Shown: positions 1 to 8,388 of the stretch, piece by piece
Position numbering within the stretch: the first letter of the stretch is position 1
Layout: each line of letters starts with the position of its first letter
Origin: Chloroflexota bacterium
Lineage (GTDB): Bacteria > Chloroflexota > Anaerolineae > Aggregatilineales > UBA2796
DNA length: 64,000 bases
Reading direction: 5' to 3'
Assembly: GCA_021325095.1 (NCBI GenBank)
Contig: JAJPHV010000056.1
Coordinates: 1-64,000, forward strand
Notes under the pieces: model-generated
Database searches by the model: none
Told to the model about the DNA's origin: nothing
The model's input: only the letters and a program-made list of their open reading frames with translations
Program-made: the position numbers and the translations under genes

Positions 1-266
1 CCATCCCAGGTCACAGCTGACCCCTGGTCGGCAATGATCTGCGGATCGCCTTCGCGCAGCATGGAACCAGCTTCCAGCGCCCGCAGATACCCGGCCAGCA
101 GTTGCAGACCATGCGTGGTATGGCCCATCAGATCGGCCTCCACCAGGATTTCGGCGACAATGGCGGCACGCTCGGGTGGCAGCCCGGCTCGCTGCAAGAG
201 CGTCGAGGAAAACGTGACCAGTGACCGTGCGGAATAGCGGGCTGGAACTTGGCCGTTGCCGTTCAT
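1..266 (-). CDS. Malate/L-lactate dehydrogenase family (Ldh_2), N-terminal part, cut by window edge
   Basis: The first 88 residues of a minus-strand gene are visible, starting at an ATG whose complement is at 264-266 and running off the left edge. The N-terminal helix pattern of the family is clear: ARSLVTFSSTLL, then PPERAAIVAEILVEADLMGHTTHG, of which the GHTTHG-type element is the signature of the NAD(P)-dependent malate/L-lactate/ureidoglycolate dehydrogenases (a fold unrelated to classical LDH). These enzymes oxidise 2-hydroxyacids to 2-oxoacids in the cytoplasm. Substrate cannot be told from this fragment. It is divergent from the next gene, with about 300 bases between the two starts. 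Confidence 0.8.
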   Translation of the reverse strand, partial: MNGNGQVPARYSARSLVTFSSTLLQRAGLPPERAAIVAEILVEADLMGHTTHGLQLLAGYLRALEAGSMLREGDPQIIADQGSAVTWD

Positions 267-563
267 GAGAATCGCGTGCTCACCCTTTCTGGTGGTCGCC
301 GTTTGGCCGGGTTGAAATTGGCTCTGGTGCTGTCTGGCCGTCGTCACCTGCGATTTGAAGTGCCCGTTCGATTTCTGCGCCGCCTATCTGCCTGTGGGAC
401 TGCAATAGCTCCAACACCGTCAGGAGGCGGGTGGTTGGAGAATACACTTTTTGAGTCCCCTTCCGGATCAGGGCGTATTCTGTCCCAATCGCGTCTTATA
501 TTCAAGAGTAGAAGGCTATTGCGGCACTTTGATCTAAAATCGAAGCGCTAACCAGGAGGGCAA
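267..563. other. Intergenic region between divergent genes
   Basis: About 297 bases without a convincing gene. A plus-strand open frame of 100 codons (249-551) has arginine-rich, family-less sequence and no ribosome binding site. The AT-richer last 100 bases probably hold the promoter of the winged-helix gene, but no -35/-10 pair with good spacing stands out. The AGGAGGG at 553-559 is the ribosome binding site of the next gene. Confidence 0.5.
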
Positions 564-1655
564 ATGATGGTAACGAGGCCGGACATTGCAAACCAGCGAC
601 TATACAACCAGCACCTTGCGGGGATGCCGTCTGATAAGCCGCGTGACGTTGTGGCGTGGTTGGGCGCTGTCCAGGCCCAGGACTTCGCGGGCGCAAAATG
701 GGCGCTTGGCCTGCGTTCGCAGAGCATGACAGATACCAAAGTGGAGCAAGCCTTTGCGGAAGGGGCATTCCTGCGTACCCACGTCATGCGCCCTACCTGG
801 CATTTCGTGATGCCTGCCGACATTCGCTGGCTGCTCGAAATGACCGCGCCGCGCGTCAATGCGGTGAACGCTTCCATGTATCGCAAGCTCGAACTGGAGG
901 AGGCGGTGTTCAAGCGGAGCAATGCAGCGCTGACCCAAGCGTTGCAGGGCGGCAAGCAGCTTACCCGGCGGCAACTGGCGACTGTGCTGGGGCAGGCTGG
1001 TATTGCCGTGGGCGACACCGTGCGGTTGAGCTTGCTGATGATGCGCGCCGAACTGGACGCGGTGATTTGCAGCGGCGCGCGGCATGGCAAGCAGTTCACC
1101 TACGCACTGCTTGAGGAACGCGCGCCACAAGCCCATCGTTTGACGCGAGATGAAGCGCTGGCCGAACTTACGAAGCGGTACTTCACCAGTCACGGCCCGG
1201 CGATGATCAAAGACTTCGCCTGGTGGTCAGGGCTGACGGTAGCGGATGTGAAAGCGGGTCTTGAGTTGGCGAAACCGTATGTCGTGCAGGAGAAAATCGA
1301 CGGCCACCCCTATTGGCGTGCGTCGTCGACGCCAGCCATTACCAATACAGCGCCGCGCGCGCTGTTGCTGCCGCCCTACGACGAGTACACGATTGCCTAT
1401 AAGAATCACAGCGCTATCCTTGAGCCGATGTACGTGGAAGTAGCAAAAAGCTCCTTGTACGGCGGTGTGACGGTCATCGACGGTCAGGTGATAGGCAACT
1501 GGAAGCGCACCTTCCGCAACGGCGCGGCAGTCATCGAACTCGCGCCATACCGCCCATTGACCCTCGACGAACGGGACGCGCTTGCTGTGGCCGCGCAACG
1601 GTATGGAGAATTCCTCGAAATGCCGGTGGAAGTGATGCAGGCTGCTGCACGGTAA
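564..1655 (+). CDS. Winged-helix DNA-binding protein, AlkZ/YcaQ (HTH_42) family
   Basis: A 363-residue protein of the usual length for the HTH_42 family of DNA glycosylases, which unhook interstrand crosslinks or remove bulky alkylated bases. The N-terminal block holds a Q37-A38-Q39 motif inside GAVQAQDFAG. In this family a Q-x-Q motif is typical of the AlkZ branch and Q-x-D of the YcaQ/AlkX branch, so the protein sides with AlkZ. Other family marks are LRTHVMRPTWHFV, then tandem winged helices and a C-terminal beta domain with LLPPYDEYTIAY. The start follows AGGAGGG at the right distance; the ATG directly after it is also possible. No partner genes nearby point to an antibiotic cluster. Family is firm; substrate is inferred. 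Confidence 0.85.
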   Translation: MMVTRPDIANQRLYNQHLAGMPSDKPRDVVAWLGAVQAQDFAGAKWALGLRSQSMTDTKVEQAFAEGAFLRTHVMRPTWHFVMPADIRWLLEMTAPRVNAVNASMYRKLELEEAVFKRSNAALTQALQGGKQLTRRQLATVLGQAGIAVGDTVRLSLLMMRAELDAVICSGARHGKQFTYALLEERAPQAHRLTRDEALAELTKRYFTSHGPAMIKDFAWWSGLTVADVKAGLELAKPYVVQEKIDGHPYWRASSTPAITNTAPRALLLPPYDEYTIAYKNHSAILEPMYVEVAKSSLYGGVTVIDGQVIGNWKRTFRNGAAVIELAPYRPLTLDERDALAVAAQRYGEFLEMPVEVMQAAAR

Positions 1656-1685
1656 GGAGAAGCGCTGGTTTACTTCACCCCCTGA

Positions 1686-1712
1686 CCCCCTCTTCGCTTC
1701 GCAGAGAGGGGG
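1686..1712. terminator. GC-rich hairpin after the winged-helix gene (intergenic repeat family)
   Basis: Perfect 8-base stem CCCCCTCT (1686-1693) and AGAGGGGG (1705-1712) around an 11-base loop, preceded by TTCACCCCCTGA. It lies 30 bases after a stop codon. Similar CTCACCCC...CCCTC/GAGGG elements follow stop codons at 10482, 54431 and 61208 and sit at 60546, so it belongs to a dispersed family that may act as terminators. There is no T-tract, so intrinsic termination is only inferred. Confidence 0.5.
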
Positions 1713-1861
1713 AACTGGTCAGCGTGTGCCAAATCCCCTTGTTTGTCGCCAATCTCGGAGAAACGCGGATAATCATCTTTTGGGTTGTCCTGATCGCGCC
1801 AGTAATCTTGCGCGAGTCGCTTTAGCGTTCTGGCAGGGCGCGGTTATCTGAACTGAAGAGG

Positions 1862-3082
1862 TTGAAACAAACAACGTTGCTTCGCACCATCCATCTTCCG
1901 CAGACGCGGACCGTCACAGCAGCATTCCTGGCATTTGTGGGTCTGGGTGTGGCATCGGGGCTATTGGGGCTGGCCTGGCCCTCGATGCGGCAGCAGTTCC
2001 ACCTGAGCCTGGATGCGGTCAATGTGCTTTACCTATTCTCGACCATCGTCTACAGCCTGACAAGTTTCTACATTGGCCGCCTGATGGCACGCTTTGGCAG
2101 CGGAACAACCCTGCTGGCCGGGGCGACCATCATGGTGGGCTGCCTTTTGGGGATCGCCATCTCGCCAACCTGGGCGCTGGTGATCGCCTTCAGCACCATC
2201 TCTGGCCTGGGCAACGGCATCGTGGACGCCGGGTTGAATCTGTACGTGGCGACCTATCACACGCCGCAACAGATGAGCTGGCTGCATGCCTGTTTCGGCA
2301 TAGGTATTACCGTCGGCCCGCTGATCATGACCTTCGCCCTTCAACAGGCGCTCGGCTGGCAGTTCGGCTATGCCATTGTGGGCACACTGCTGATCCTGCT
2401 TGTGCTGCTGTTCGCCTCTACGCGCCACCTGTGGCGGAATGAAGGGCTGCAAACTGCCGAAAACGAACCAGTGCGCCGCGCCGGATTCGTGGAGACGCTG
2501 CGCACGCCTGTGGTCTGGCTGAGTATGGCGACTTTTCTGGCTTATGTCGGCATGGAAATCGGCATCGGCCAGTGGGCCTACACGCTGCTGACCGAATCGC
2601 GGCACATGCCGCCGGAAATGGCCGGACCGTCGGTCAGTCTGTATTGGGGCACATTCGCCGGAGGGCGCTTTCTGTTTGGCCTCATCGCCAACCGCTTTCG
2701 CACCTCGTCCGTGCTGCGCGTCTGTATGCTGGCGACGATTGTGGGCGTGGTGCTCTTCTGGTGGAATCCGGCAGATGCAGTCGGCATCCTGGGATTGGTC
2801 GTGACGGGTGCGGCGCAGGCTCCCATTTTCCCGCTGTTGATGTCGGATACGGCGCAGCGCGTCGGGGCAGAACACGCCGAAAATGGCATCAGTATGCAGA
2901 TGGGTGCAGTTGGCATCGGGACGGCCATTTTGCCCGGCCTGATCGGAACCATCGGCAAGAACCTCGGCCTGGAGACGATGGCTGCCTCTTTTGTCGTGAT
3001 GAGCCTGGTGGTTTTCGGTTGCTACCAACTGACCGCCCTGGTGCGTGCCAGGCAGCCAGCGCTGATCCGGGCGGGAGGGTAA
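1862..3082 (+). CDS. MFS transporter (12 membrane segments)
   Basis: A 406-residue major facilitator with regularly spaced hydrophobic segments; the loop after segment 2 reads GRLMARFGSGTTLLAG, the MFS loop motif (G-x-L-x-D/A-R-x-G), and the second half repeats it as ANRFRTSSVLR. The family moves sugars, drugs or metabolites by proton coupling; the central part resembles the FucP/YbjJ-like branch, but substrate cannot be read. The longest frame opens with TTG at 1862, directly behind GAAGAG, which is too close for good spacing; a TTG at 1877 would fit better, so the start is uncertain. It converges on the 2-hydroxyacid dehydrogenase gene with no strong terminator between. Confidence 0.8.
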   Translation: MKQTTLLRTIHLPQTRTVTAAFLAFVGLGVASGLLGLAWPSMRQQFHLSLDAVNVLYLFSTIVYSLTSFYIGRLMARFGSGTTLLAGATIMVGCLLGIAISPTWALVIAFSTISGLGNGIVDAGLNLYVATYHTPQQMSWLHACFGIGITVGPLIMTFALQQALGWQFGYAIVGTLLILLVLLFASTRHLWRNEGLQTAENEPVRRAGFVETLRTPVVWLSMATFLAYVGMEIGIGQWAYTLLTESRHMPPEMAGPSVSLYWGTFAGGRFLFGLIANRFRTSSVLRVCMLATIVGVVLFWWNPADAVGILGLVVTGAAQAPIFPLLMSDTAQRVGAEHAENGISMQMGAVGIGTAILPGLIGTIGKNLGLETMAASFVVMSLVVFGCYQLTALVRARQPALIRAGG

Positions 3083-3142
3083 CAGCCGCGAGCGGCCTGG
3101 CCTCATTGGGGCAGTCCTTTTGAAAAGCAGGGCGAGATTTTC

Positions 3143-4156
3143 TCAGGTGATCTCGTACCGGAGCGGTTCGTAGGCCAGGAAGCGCACAATCTCTCCGAAA
3201 TCTTCCGAGCGATCATCGGGCAGCGAGCCGACGGCGACGTGCGGCGTCAGCAGCAAGTTCGATTCCGGATCGCGCGCCAACTGCACTAACGAGTGCGTGG
3301 GTTGGAGCGGCTCGTACTCATAAGTATCCAGGGCCGCGCCCGCCAGTTTTTTGGCCCGCAGCGCCTCGACCAACGCCTGCTCGTCGATCACGCTGCCACT
3401 GCCCAGGTGAACCAGCACGGCGGACGGCTTCATCAGCGCGAACGTCCCGGCGTGGATGCTCCGATCCGTCGTTGCGGAAAACGGCAGCAAGCTGACCAGC
3501 ACGTCCGCCTGCCGGACGCATTCCAGCGAGTCGGCATAGCGCAGCCACAGTTCACGCTCCACGCTCTGCGGGTAGCGCTCGCGTTTGTTATAAAAAATGG
3601 TCTTGGGCCGGAAGCCTTTGAGCCGCCGTGCCAGTTCCACGCCGATCTCGCCCATGCCCAGAATAGCAACGTTCTTCTGGATCAGTCCGCCGATGTCGTT
3701 GTAGCCCATCCAGTTGACCGAAAACGTATTTTCGTCGGTGCGGCGCGCCTCCCTGCCGTGATTGGCGGCGTTGGCGGCGGCCAGAGATCGGCCCAGGTGT
3801 TTCAACACAGCCAGGATCATCATGACGGCGTGTTCGGCGCAGTGGATGGTCATCAGCACGGGTTGGACGGAGACACGCGCACCCGTCGCCTTTGCCGCCT
3901 CCACGTCGATGTCGTAACTGAGCGATCCCAGGCGCACAATGAGCTTCAGTCGGATAGCCGCTTCGAGCATTTCCGCTGTGACGGGCTGGTTGCGCTCCGA
4001 AATCAGGAAATCGATGGTGGGCAGCAGCGCCATCAATTCGTCTTTGGGAGGGCGACGCTTCATGATCACGTCCAGGCCCGGCGGCGCGGACTTCAGCGCC
4101 GCGCGCTGGTGGCGCTCACCTCGATCCGTCAGGAAGAGTACGCGCGGGTTGGTCAC
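3143..4156 (-). CDS. D-2-hydroxyacid dehydrogenase-like protein lacking the catalytic Arg
   Basis: A 337-residue member of the NAD-dependent D-isomer 2-hydroxyacid dehydrogenase family. The Rossmann motif GMGEIG is at about residues 168-173, the acid E282 in YEYEP and the catalytic His306 in LTPHV are kept. At the place of the third catalytic residue, the Arg of the usual ASRG or ARG element, the sequence is HLGSGSVID, so Arg is Ser253 (codon AGT). That Arg normally holds the substrate carboxylate, so the protein may be inactive or use another substrate. Start is GTG with AGGAG seven bases upstream. It follows two minus-strand genes at short gaps and is probably their operon mate. Confidence 0.85.
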   Translation of the reverse strand: MTNPRVLFLTDRGERHQRAALKSAPPGLDVIMKRRPPKDELMALLPTIDFLISERNQPVTAEMLEAAIRLKLIVRLGSLSYDIDVEAAKATGARVSVQPVLMTIHCAEHAVMMILAVLKHLGRSLAAANAANHGREARRTDENTFSVNWMGYNDIGGLIQKNVAILGMGEIGVELARRLKGFRPKTIFYNKRERYPQSVERELWLRYADSLECVRQADVLVSLLPFSATTDRSIHAGTFALMKPSAVLVHLGSGSVIDEQALVEALRAKKLAGAALDTYEYEPLQPTHSLVQLARDPESNLLLTPHVAVGSLPDDRSEDFGEIVRFLAYEPLRYEIT

Positions 4157-4182
4157 TTAACACTCCTACGAAGATTGGTTAA

Positions 4183-4773
4183 TCACGGCGCGAGCAGCGT
4201 CAGCCTATCGAGCAGCAGCGGCAGGCCCACGACCTCGTGCCAGCGGCCCTCGTCGCTCGCCAGCGCTCCGTAAGCATCAACGCTCAGGCCCGACACGAGC
4301 GCATCCTGGGCCAGCGCGGCCATGTTGCTTTCCGCCAGGACGATGAACGGATATGCCTGATCCTTGCCGAGCGGTTCCACGTCGGGCGGGCGCGCAAACA
4401 CGCCGCGCCGCATGTCGTCCAGCGAGGGCAGACCAACGTAGTCAGCGGCGAACGGTCCACCCACGACCTCGATCACGATCACTTCCAGGCCGCCGACTTC
4501 CAGCGCGTGCAGCCGTTCGATAAATCCGCCGATCCTGACCCGACCATCCCAGTCCAATTTGAGCGATTGAGGTATTGCTTCCCAGATTGCCAGCATCGGG
4601 CCATTGGGTGCGCCCCAAGCCAACCGTAATGAGCCATCTGGCGCAACGTCCAAGCTGAAAAGGCCATTTTTGCCTCTTGTCTGCGCCGAGGCATTCTCGG
4701 TGACGACGTACAGCATGTCCCGGGCATAGGCCGGAAGGCGGAGATCGGCGGTAAGCTGGCCGTCTATCGGCAT
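4183..4773 (-). CDS. Unknown protein downstream of the kinase-regulator gene
   Basis: A 196-residue soluble protein I do not recognise. It has no signal peptide or membrane segment and reads as an alpha/beta protein: an N-terminal beta-rich half (LFSLDVAPDGSLRLAW, RVRIGGF), a run VGGLEVIVIEVVGGPF, and an acidic, proline-bearing C-terminal half. It starts 10 bases after the stop of the kinase-receiver-HTH gene and ends 26 bases before the hydroxyacid dehydrogenase start, so the three are very likely one transcript. No clear ribosome binding site is seen, which fits translational coupling to the gene before it. Confidence 0.65.
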   Translation of the reverse strand: MPIDGQLTADLRLPAYARDMLYVVTENASAQTRGKNGLFSLDVAPDGSLRLAWGAPNGPMLAIWEAIPQSLKLDWDGRVRIGGFIERLHALEVGGLEVIVIEVVGGPFAADYVGLPSLDDMRRGVFARPPDVEPLGKDQAYPFIVLAESNMAALAQDALVSGLSVDAYGALASDEGRWHEVVGLPLLLDRLTLLAP

Positions 4774-4783
4774 GGTCGGCCCG

Positions 4784-6292
4784 TTACAGGTGGCGCAGGT
4801 CGTCTACGGTGATCCAACCGGCGCGCAGGGCCATCAATGCCGCATCGGAGCGGCTCTTGACCTTGAGCTTGTCGATAATGCTTTTCAAGCGTTTGGTGAC
4901 AGTGGCCTCATCAATGTGCAGCCTTTCCGCGATCTGGTCGTTTTCTTCGATGCCCGCCGCAATGCAGCGCAGCACGTCGTGTTCTTCTTCGTTCAGCGGG
5001 TCAACCTCGTTCATGTTGCGCAGTCCATCGACGATCCGCTCCGCAATGCCCTGGCCGAGCACCATCCCGCCCGCGTACACGTCCCTGACGGCGTTGACGA
5101 TCTCCTTTTCGGTGGCCGTCTTCAGGATGTAGCCGTTCGCGCCTGCCCGCAGCGCCCGCATGATGTACGGCGTTTCGTCACGGCCTGTCAGCACGAGCAC
5201 TTTCGTCTTCGGGTTGTCCTGCTTGATCTGCGGCAGCGCCTGCAAGCCCGTCACATTGGGCATGTTCAAATCCAGCATCACCACGTCGGGCTTGTGTTCG
5301 CGCGATAGATCTATGGCCTCCTGACCGTCGCTGGCTTCCCCAACTACCGCAATGTCGCCGCTCAATTCCAGGTAGGCGGCCAGCGGCGCGCGCAGGCTCA
5401 CGTGATCATCGGCCAGCACGACGCGAATGTGCGGGCCTGTTGGCTCGACGGCGGGCGCGCCGGGCTGCATGGTCGCCCTGACGTGCGCGCTCGCGCCGCC
5501 GTTCGCCAGTGCTGCGGCCATGTTTGCCGCCGTCTTGAAGCGGTTATCGGGCTGCTTTTCGAGCGCCTTGAGGATCACGTTTTCGAGCCACTGCGGCATA
5601 TCCCGCGCAAACTCGCTAGGCGGCACGGGCGGCTTGCTGACCTGCTGCAAGAGAATGGAGGCAATGTCGTCGGCGTCGAAGGGCAGCACGCCGGTGATCA
5701 TTTCGTACAGCACAACGCCCAACGAATACAGATCGGTGCGCGGGTCGAGCGGCTTGCCCTGCGCCTGTTCGGGCGAGAGATAGGCGGGCGTGCCAATGAT
5801 TGAACCCATAGCGGTCAGGCGTTTCTGACCGCCCTCCACCGGGATCGCCAGCCCGAAGTCCATGATCTTGATGCCGCCCTCCTCCGTGACGTAGATGTTG
5901 GCGGGCTTGATGTCGCGGTGGATGATCCCGGCGCGGTGGGCATAGTCCAGTGCCAGGCAAATTTGCTCACCCAGGCGCGCCACCACGTCGGGCGCGGACG
6001 GGATAAATTCATAAAGCGGCTTGCCTTTGACCAGTTCTACGACGATGTAGCTGATGTCGCCATCCTTGCCCACATCATAGATGGTCATGATGCTCGGATG
6101 GTTGAGCCTGGCAGCGGAGAGCGCTTCTCGCTCGAAGCGCTGGCGGGTCGTGGCGTGGACGTGCGGCAACAAAATCTTAATGGCTACCGTGCGGTGCAGG
6201 CGCAGATCCGTACCCCGGTAAACTGCCGCCGTCGCGCCCTCACCGATCAGCTCTTCAACCAGGTAGCGATCATTTAATTTCTGCTCGGACAT
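4784..6292 (-). CDS. Ser/Thr protein kinase fused to a NarL-type response regulator (kinase-REC-HTH)
   Basis: One 502-residue chain carries three signalling modules. Residues about 9-265 are a Hanks-type kinase with all key residues: GEGATAAVY loop, Lys39 in VAIK, HRDIKPAN with Asp127, DFG at 145-147 and SPEQ. Residues about 289-405 are a receiver domain with the acid pair D295/D296, phosphoacceptor Asp341 in VVMLDLNMP and Lys391. Residues about 430-495 are a LuxR/NarL helix-turn-helix. There is no membrane segment, so it acts in the cytoplasm. An upstream in-frame start would add 21 residues, but this ATG has AAGG six bases before it and opens directly into the kinase. The arrangement suggests Ser/Thr phosphorylation feeding directly into transcription; that link is inferred. 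It heads a run of three genes. Confidence 0.9.
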   Translation of the reverse strand: MSEQKLNDRYLVEELIGEGATAAVYRGTDLRLHRTVAIKILLPHVHATTRQRFEREALSAARLNHPSIMTIYDVGKDGDISYIVVELVKGKPLYEFIPSAPDVVARLGEQICLALDYAHRAGIIHRDIKPANIYVTEEGGIKIMDFGLAIPVEGGQKRLTAMGSIIGTPAYLSPEQAQGKPLDPRTDLYSLGVVLYEMITGVLPFDADDIASILLQQVSKPPVPPSEFARDMPQWLENVILKALEKQPDNRFKTAANMAAALANGGASAHVRATMQPGAPAVEPTGPHIRVVLADDHVSLRAPLAAYLELSGDIAVVGEASDGQEAIDLSREHKPDVVMLDLNMPNVTGLQALPQIKQDNPKTKVLVLTGRDETPYIMRALRAGANGYILKTATEKEIVNAVRDVYAGGMVLGQGIAERIVDGLRNMNEVDPLNEEEHDVLRCIAAGIEENDQIAERLHIDEATVTKRLKSIIDKLKVKSRSDAALMALRAGWITVDDLRHL

Positions 6293-6383
6293 ATGCCTTA
6301 ACTGCCCCAGGTGATAGGCGAATATGAATGGGTCGATGCTACTGCTTACAGGCAAGTGTACAGGATGTCGGCCAGTGTGCCAA

Positions 6384-6965
6384 TTATTGCCGCCGGGAGA
6401 GGCTCTTTTGCAACGCGACGACTTCCGAGGGCGTCAGGTCGCGCCACTGGCCCGGCTGTAGCCCGGCCAGCGTGATCGGCCCGATGGCGCTGCGCACCAA
6501 TCGCAGCGTCGGGTGGCCGACGGCGGCGGTCATGTGGCGCACCTGGCGATTGCGGCCTTCGGTGATCGTCAGGCGCAGCCATGCAGTGGGCACATTCTTG
6601 CGGAAGCGGATCGGCACGGGGCGTTCCGGCAGATCAGGCGGCGCGGCGAGCAGTTCAACCTGCGCAGGACGAGTACGCCCATCCTTGAGATCGACTCCGG
6701 TTCGCAAGCGCTGCAACGCGGCTTCGTCGGGGATGCGTTCGACCTGCACCAGATAGGTGCGGGGGTGTGCAAAAGCCGGGTCGGTCAGCCGCGTGTTGAG
6801 CGATCCTGAATCGGTGAGCAGTAGAAGGCCCTCGCTGTCCCGATCCAGGCGGCCAGCGGTATAGACACCCGGCACGTCGATGTAATCGGCGAGGGTGGGA
6901 CGACCCTCGGCGTCGGTGAACTTGGTCAGGACGCCATAGGGTTTCCAGAAGCGGATGACGCGCAC
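6384..6965 (-). CDS. rluE: 23S rRNA pseudouridine synthase, RluE-like
   Basis: A 193-residue enzyme of the RsuA/RluE branch, of normal length for RluE. The catalytic motif is [15 protein letters not shown], whose first Asp is the nucleophile that attacks the uridine. Other signatures are [13 protein letters not shown] at the N terminus and [20 protein letters not shown] near the end. It lacks the N-terminal S4 domain, as RluE does. RluE converts a uridine of the 23S peptidyl-transferase region into pseudouridine. Start is GTG with GAGG ten bases upstream; an in-frame stop lies just above. The stop is 91 bases from the kinase fusion gene on the same strand. Confidence 0.85.
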   Translation of the reverse strand: MRVIRFWKPYGVLTKFTDAEGRPTLADYIDVPGVYTAGRLDRDSEGLLLLTDSGSLNTRLTDPAFAHPRTYLVQVERIPDEAALQRLRTGVDLKDGRTRPAQVELLAAPPDLPERPVPIRFRKNVPTAWLRLTITEGRNRQVRHMTAAVGHPTLRLVRSAIGPITLAGLQPGQWRDLTPSEVVALQKSLSRRQ

Positions 6966-7053
6966 TCCCGTTTTACCTCACACCCGTGCAGCGATGTAGG
7001 GCGTAACGCTCCACGGGCTGGATTTTTGCCGTAGAACTATAGATAAACTGCTG

Positions 7054-7059
7054 TACAAT
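7054..7059 (+). promoter_or_regulatory. Possible -10 element of the toxin-antitoxin pair
   Basis: TACAAT lies 27 bases before the antitoxin ATG in an AT-rich stretch that stands out from its GC-rich surroundings. No good -35 is present at 16-18 bases, which is common for regulated toxin-antitoxin promoters. Prediction only. Confidence 0.3.
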
Positions 7060-7086
7060 AGAGACAGGTCATACAAGAGGTAAGTT

Positions 7087-7314
7087 ATGGAACGCTATTC
7101 CTTGCGAGAGGCTCAGGATCGCCTGCGACAATTGATCGATGACGCTCGACATGGCAAGACGGTGCTGATTCTGGATGAAAATGAACAGGCAGTACAGCTT
7201 GTACCTGTGACAACCACGCAGAAACCCCGTAAGGCTGGCACTGCGCGCGGGCTGGTGAAAATGGCTCCAAATTTCGATGAACCTCTGGCTGACTTCGATG
7301 AATACATGACATGA
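7087..7314 (+). CDS. Antitoxin, Phd/YefM-like
   Basis: A 75-residue protein whose first half, YSLREAQDRLRQLIDDARHGKTVLI, is the DNA-binding dimer fold of Phd/YefM antitoxins, followed by a charged, probably disordered tail (GLVKMAPNFDEPLADFDEYM) of the sort that wraps around and blocks a toxin. It should neutralise the PIN protein encoded next and repress its own promoter. AGAGG sits seven bases before the ATG. The stop overlaps the toxin start by four bases (ATGA), the usual coupling in such pairs. Confidence 0.85.
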   Translation: MERYSLREAQDRLRQLIDDARHGKTVLILDENEQAVQLVPVTTTQKPRKAGTARGLVKMAPNFDEPLADFDEYMT

Positions 7315-7697
7315 TGTACCTCCTCGATACGCATACCTTCCTCTGGTTTATCAACGATGACGATGCGCTAAGTGTCCCTGCAAAGACTTTGATCGAAGAC
7401 CCGGAGAATATTATCTATTTAAGTGCCGCAAGCCTGTGGGAAATAGCCATAAAGGTCAGCTTGGGTAAATTGGAAGTGCCTTCACCGTTCACCGAATTTA
7501 TCACGGAACAACTGCGCGAAAATTACATTGCGTTCTTGGCAATCGAAATCGAGCATATTGGGCGGGTGGTGACGCTGCCCTTTCATCACCGTGATCCGTT
7601 TGATCGCCTACTCATCGCGCAAGCCTTGAGAGAGGACTTGCCCATAATCAGCAGAGACGAGATTTTCGACGCCTATACGGTCAAGCGGCACTGGTAA
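7311..7697 (+). CDS. PIN-domain toxin (VapC-like ribonuclease)
   Basis: A 128-residue PIN-domain protein. The acidic residues expected to bind the catalytic Mg or Mn are visible: Asp in YLLDTHTFLW near the N terminus, Glu in SLWEIAIK, and Asp in HHRDPFDRLLIAQA, followed by the late ISRDEIFDAY. VapC toxins cleave tRNA or rRNA and stop translation when the antitoxin is degraded. The first ATG overlaps the antitoxin stop; a second ATG follows directly. The HHRDPFDR motif is typical of the branch paired with Phd-type antitoxins, as here. Confidence 0.88.
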   Translation: MMYLLDTHTFLWFINDDDALSVPAKTLIEDPENIIYLSAASLWEIAIKVSLGKLEVPSPFTEFITEQLRENYIAFLAIEIEHIGRVVTLPFHHRDPFDRLLIAQALREDLPIISRDEIFDAYTVKRHW

Positions 7698-7743
7698 GCG
7701 AGATAGTCCCATTCGCCACCCTCGCCTGAAATACTGTCTCCCC

Positions 7744-8388
7744 TCACAAATCGAGCAGCCGCTTGTAATCTTCCGGCAGGTATGGTGCAAGCGCATCGGT
7801 AAAGCCCGGATACATCGGAGCGTCCGCACCGCCCAGGTCAGGGATGCCGCCGCGCAGGATGACCGATCCCTTGAGGCACACCCCAATCGTTACGACGGAG
7901 CTATCCGCACGTGTGATCGACAGCCGGACGTGATCGGGGCAGGTGTTATCGGGCGCGACGGTCTTGACCGACACGTTGAACGCCTCGGCAAACTTGTCCA
8001 GATCGCTGCCCGTCAACTGTTGGGCACGCACGTAGTTGCCCGTCGCCGGATCGCGCACGTCAATTTGCAGCACAGTCATGCCCGCCAACCCGGCGCTGAT
8101 ATACGGATTGATGTACTTGCCGATGCTGGCGGTATCTACGGTGGGCGTTGCCGTCGGCAGCGGCGTGCCGATCACCACCGGAACCGTCGGGTTTTCGGCG
8201 GCTTGTGGGGCGGAGGGCGGGGGCGGCGGGGCCATAACGAGCAGCAGACAGGCTACGCTCACCGCGCCCAGGCAGATCAGCGCAGCACAGCCCGCGCCAA
8301 GCAGCAGCAAGAGCGTCTGGTTGTCCAACCCGTAGCGTCGGGTCGGGAGAGGCGGCGGCGGAAGCGGTTCGTAATTTTGCTGGTTCAA
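7744..8388 (-). CDS. Membrane-anchored protein with proline-rich linkers, function unknown
   Basis: From the TTG at 8388 this is a 214-residue protein: a short proline-rich cytoplasmic start (EPLPPPPLPTRR), one long hydrophobic segment (LLLLLGAGCAALICLGAVSVACLLLVM), a second Pro/Thr linker (APPPPPSAPQ, TPLPTATPTVDT) and a compact outer domain of about 130 residues with two cysteines. TTG is chosen because GGAGAG lies eight bases before it; longer starts would run into the promoter and leader of the divergent radical SAM gene. I recognise no family for the outer domain. Confidence 0.6.
   Translation of the reverse strand: MNQQNYEPLPPPPLPTRRYGLDNQTLLLLLGAGCAALICLGAVSVACLLLVMAPPPPPSAPQAAENPTVPVVIGTPLPTATPTVDTASIGKYINPYISAGLAGMTVLQIDVRDPATGNYVRAQQLTGSDLDKFAEAFNVSVKTVAPDNTCPDHVRLSITRADSSVVTIGVCLKGSVILRGGIPDLGGADAPMYPGFTDALAPYLPEDYKRLLDL

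Noticed and set aside
249..551. 100-codon plus-strand frame overlapping the start of the Ldh_2-type gene
   Set aside because: Arg-rich, no ribosome binding site, and its first bases are the antisense of a real N terminus.
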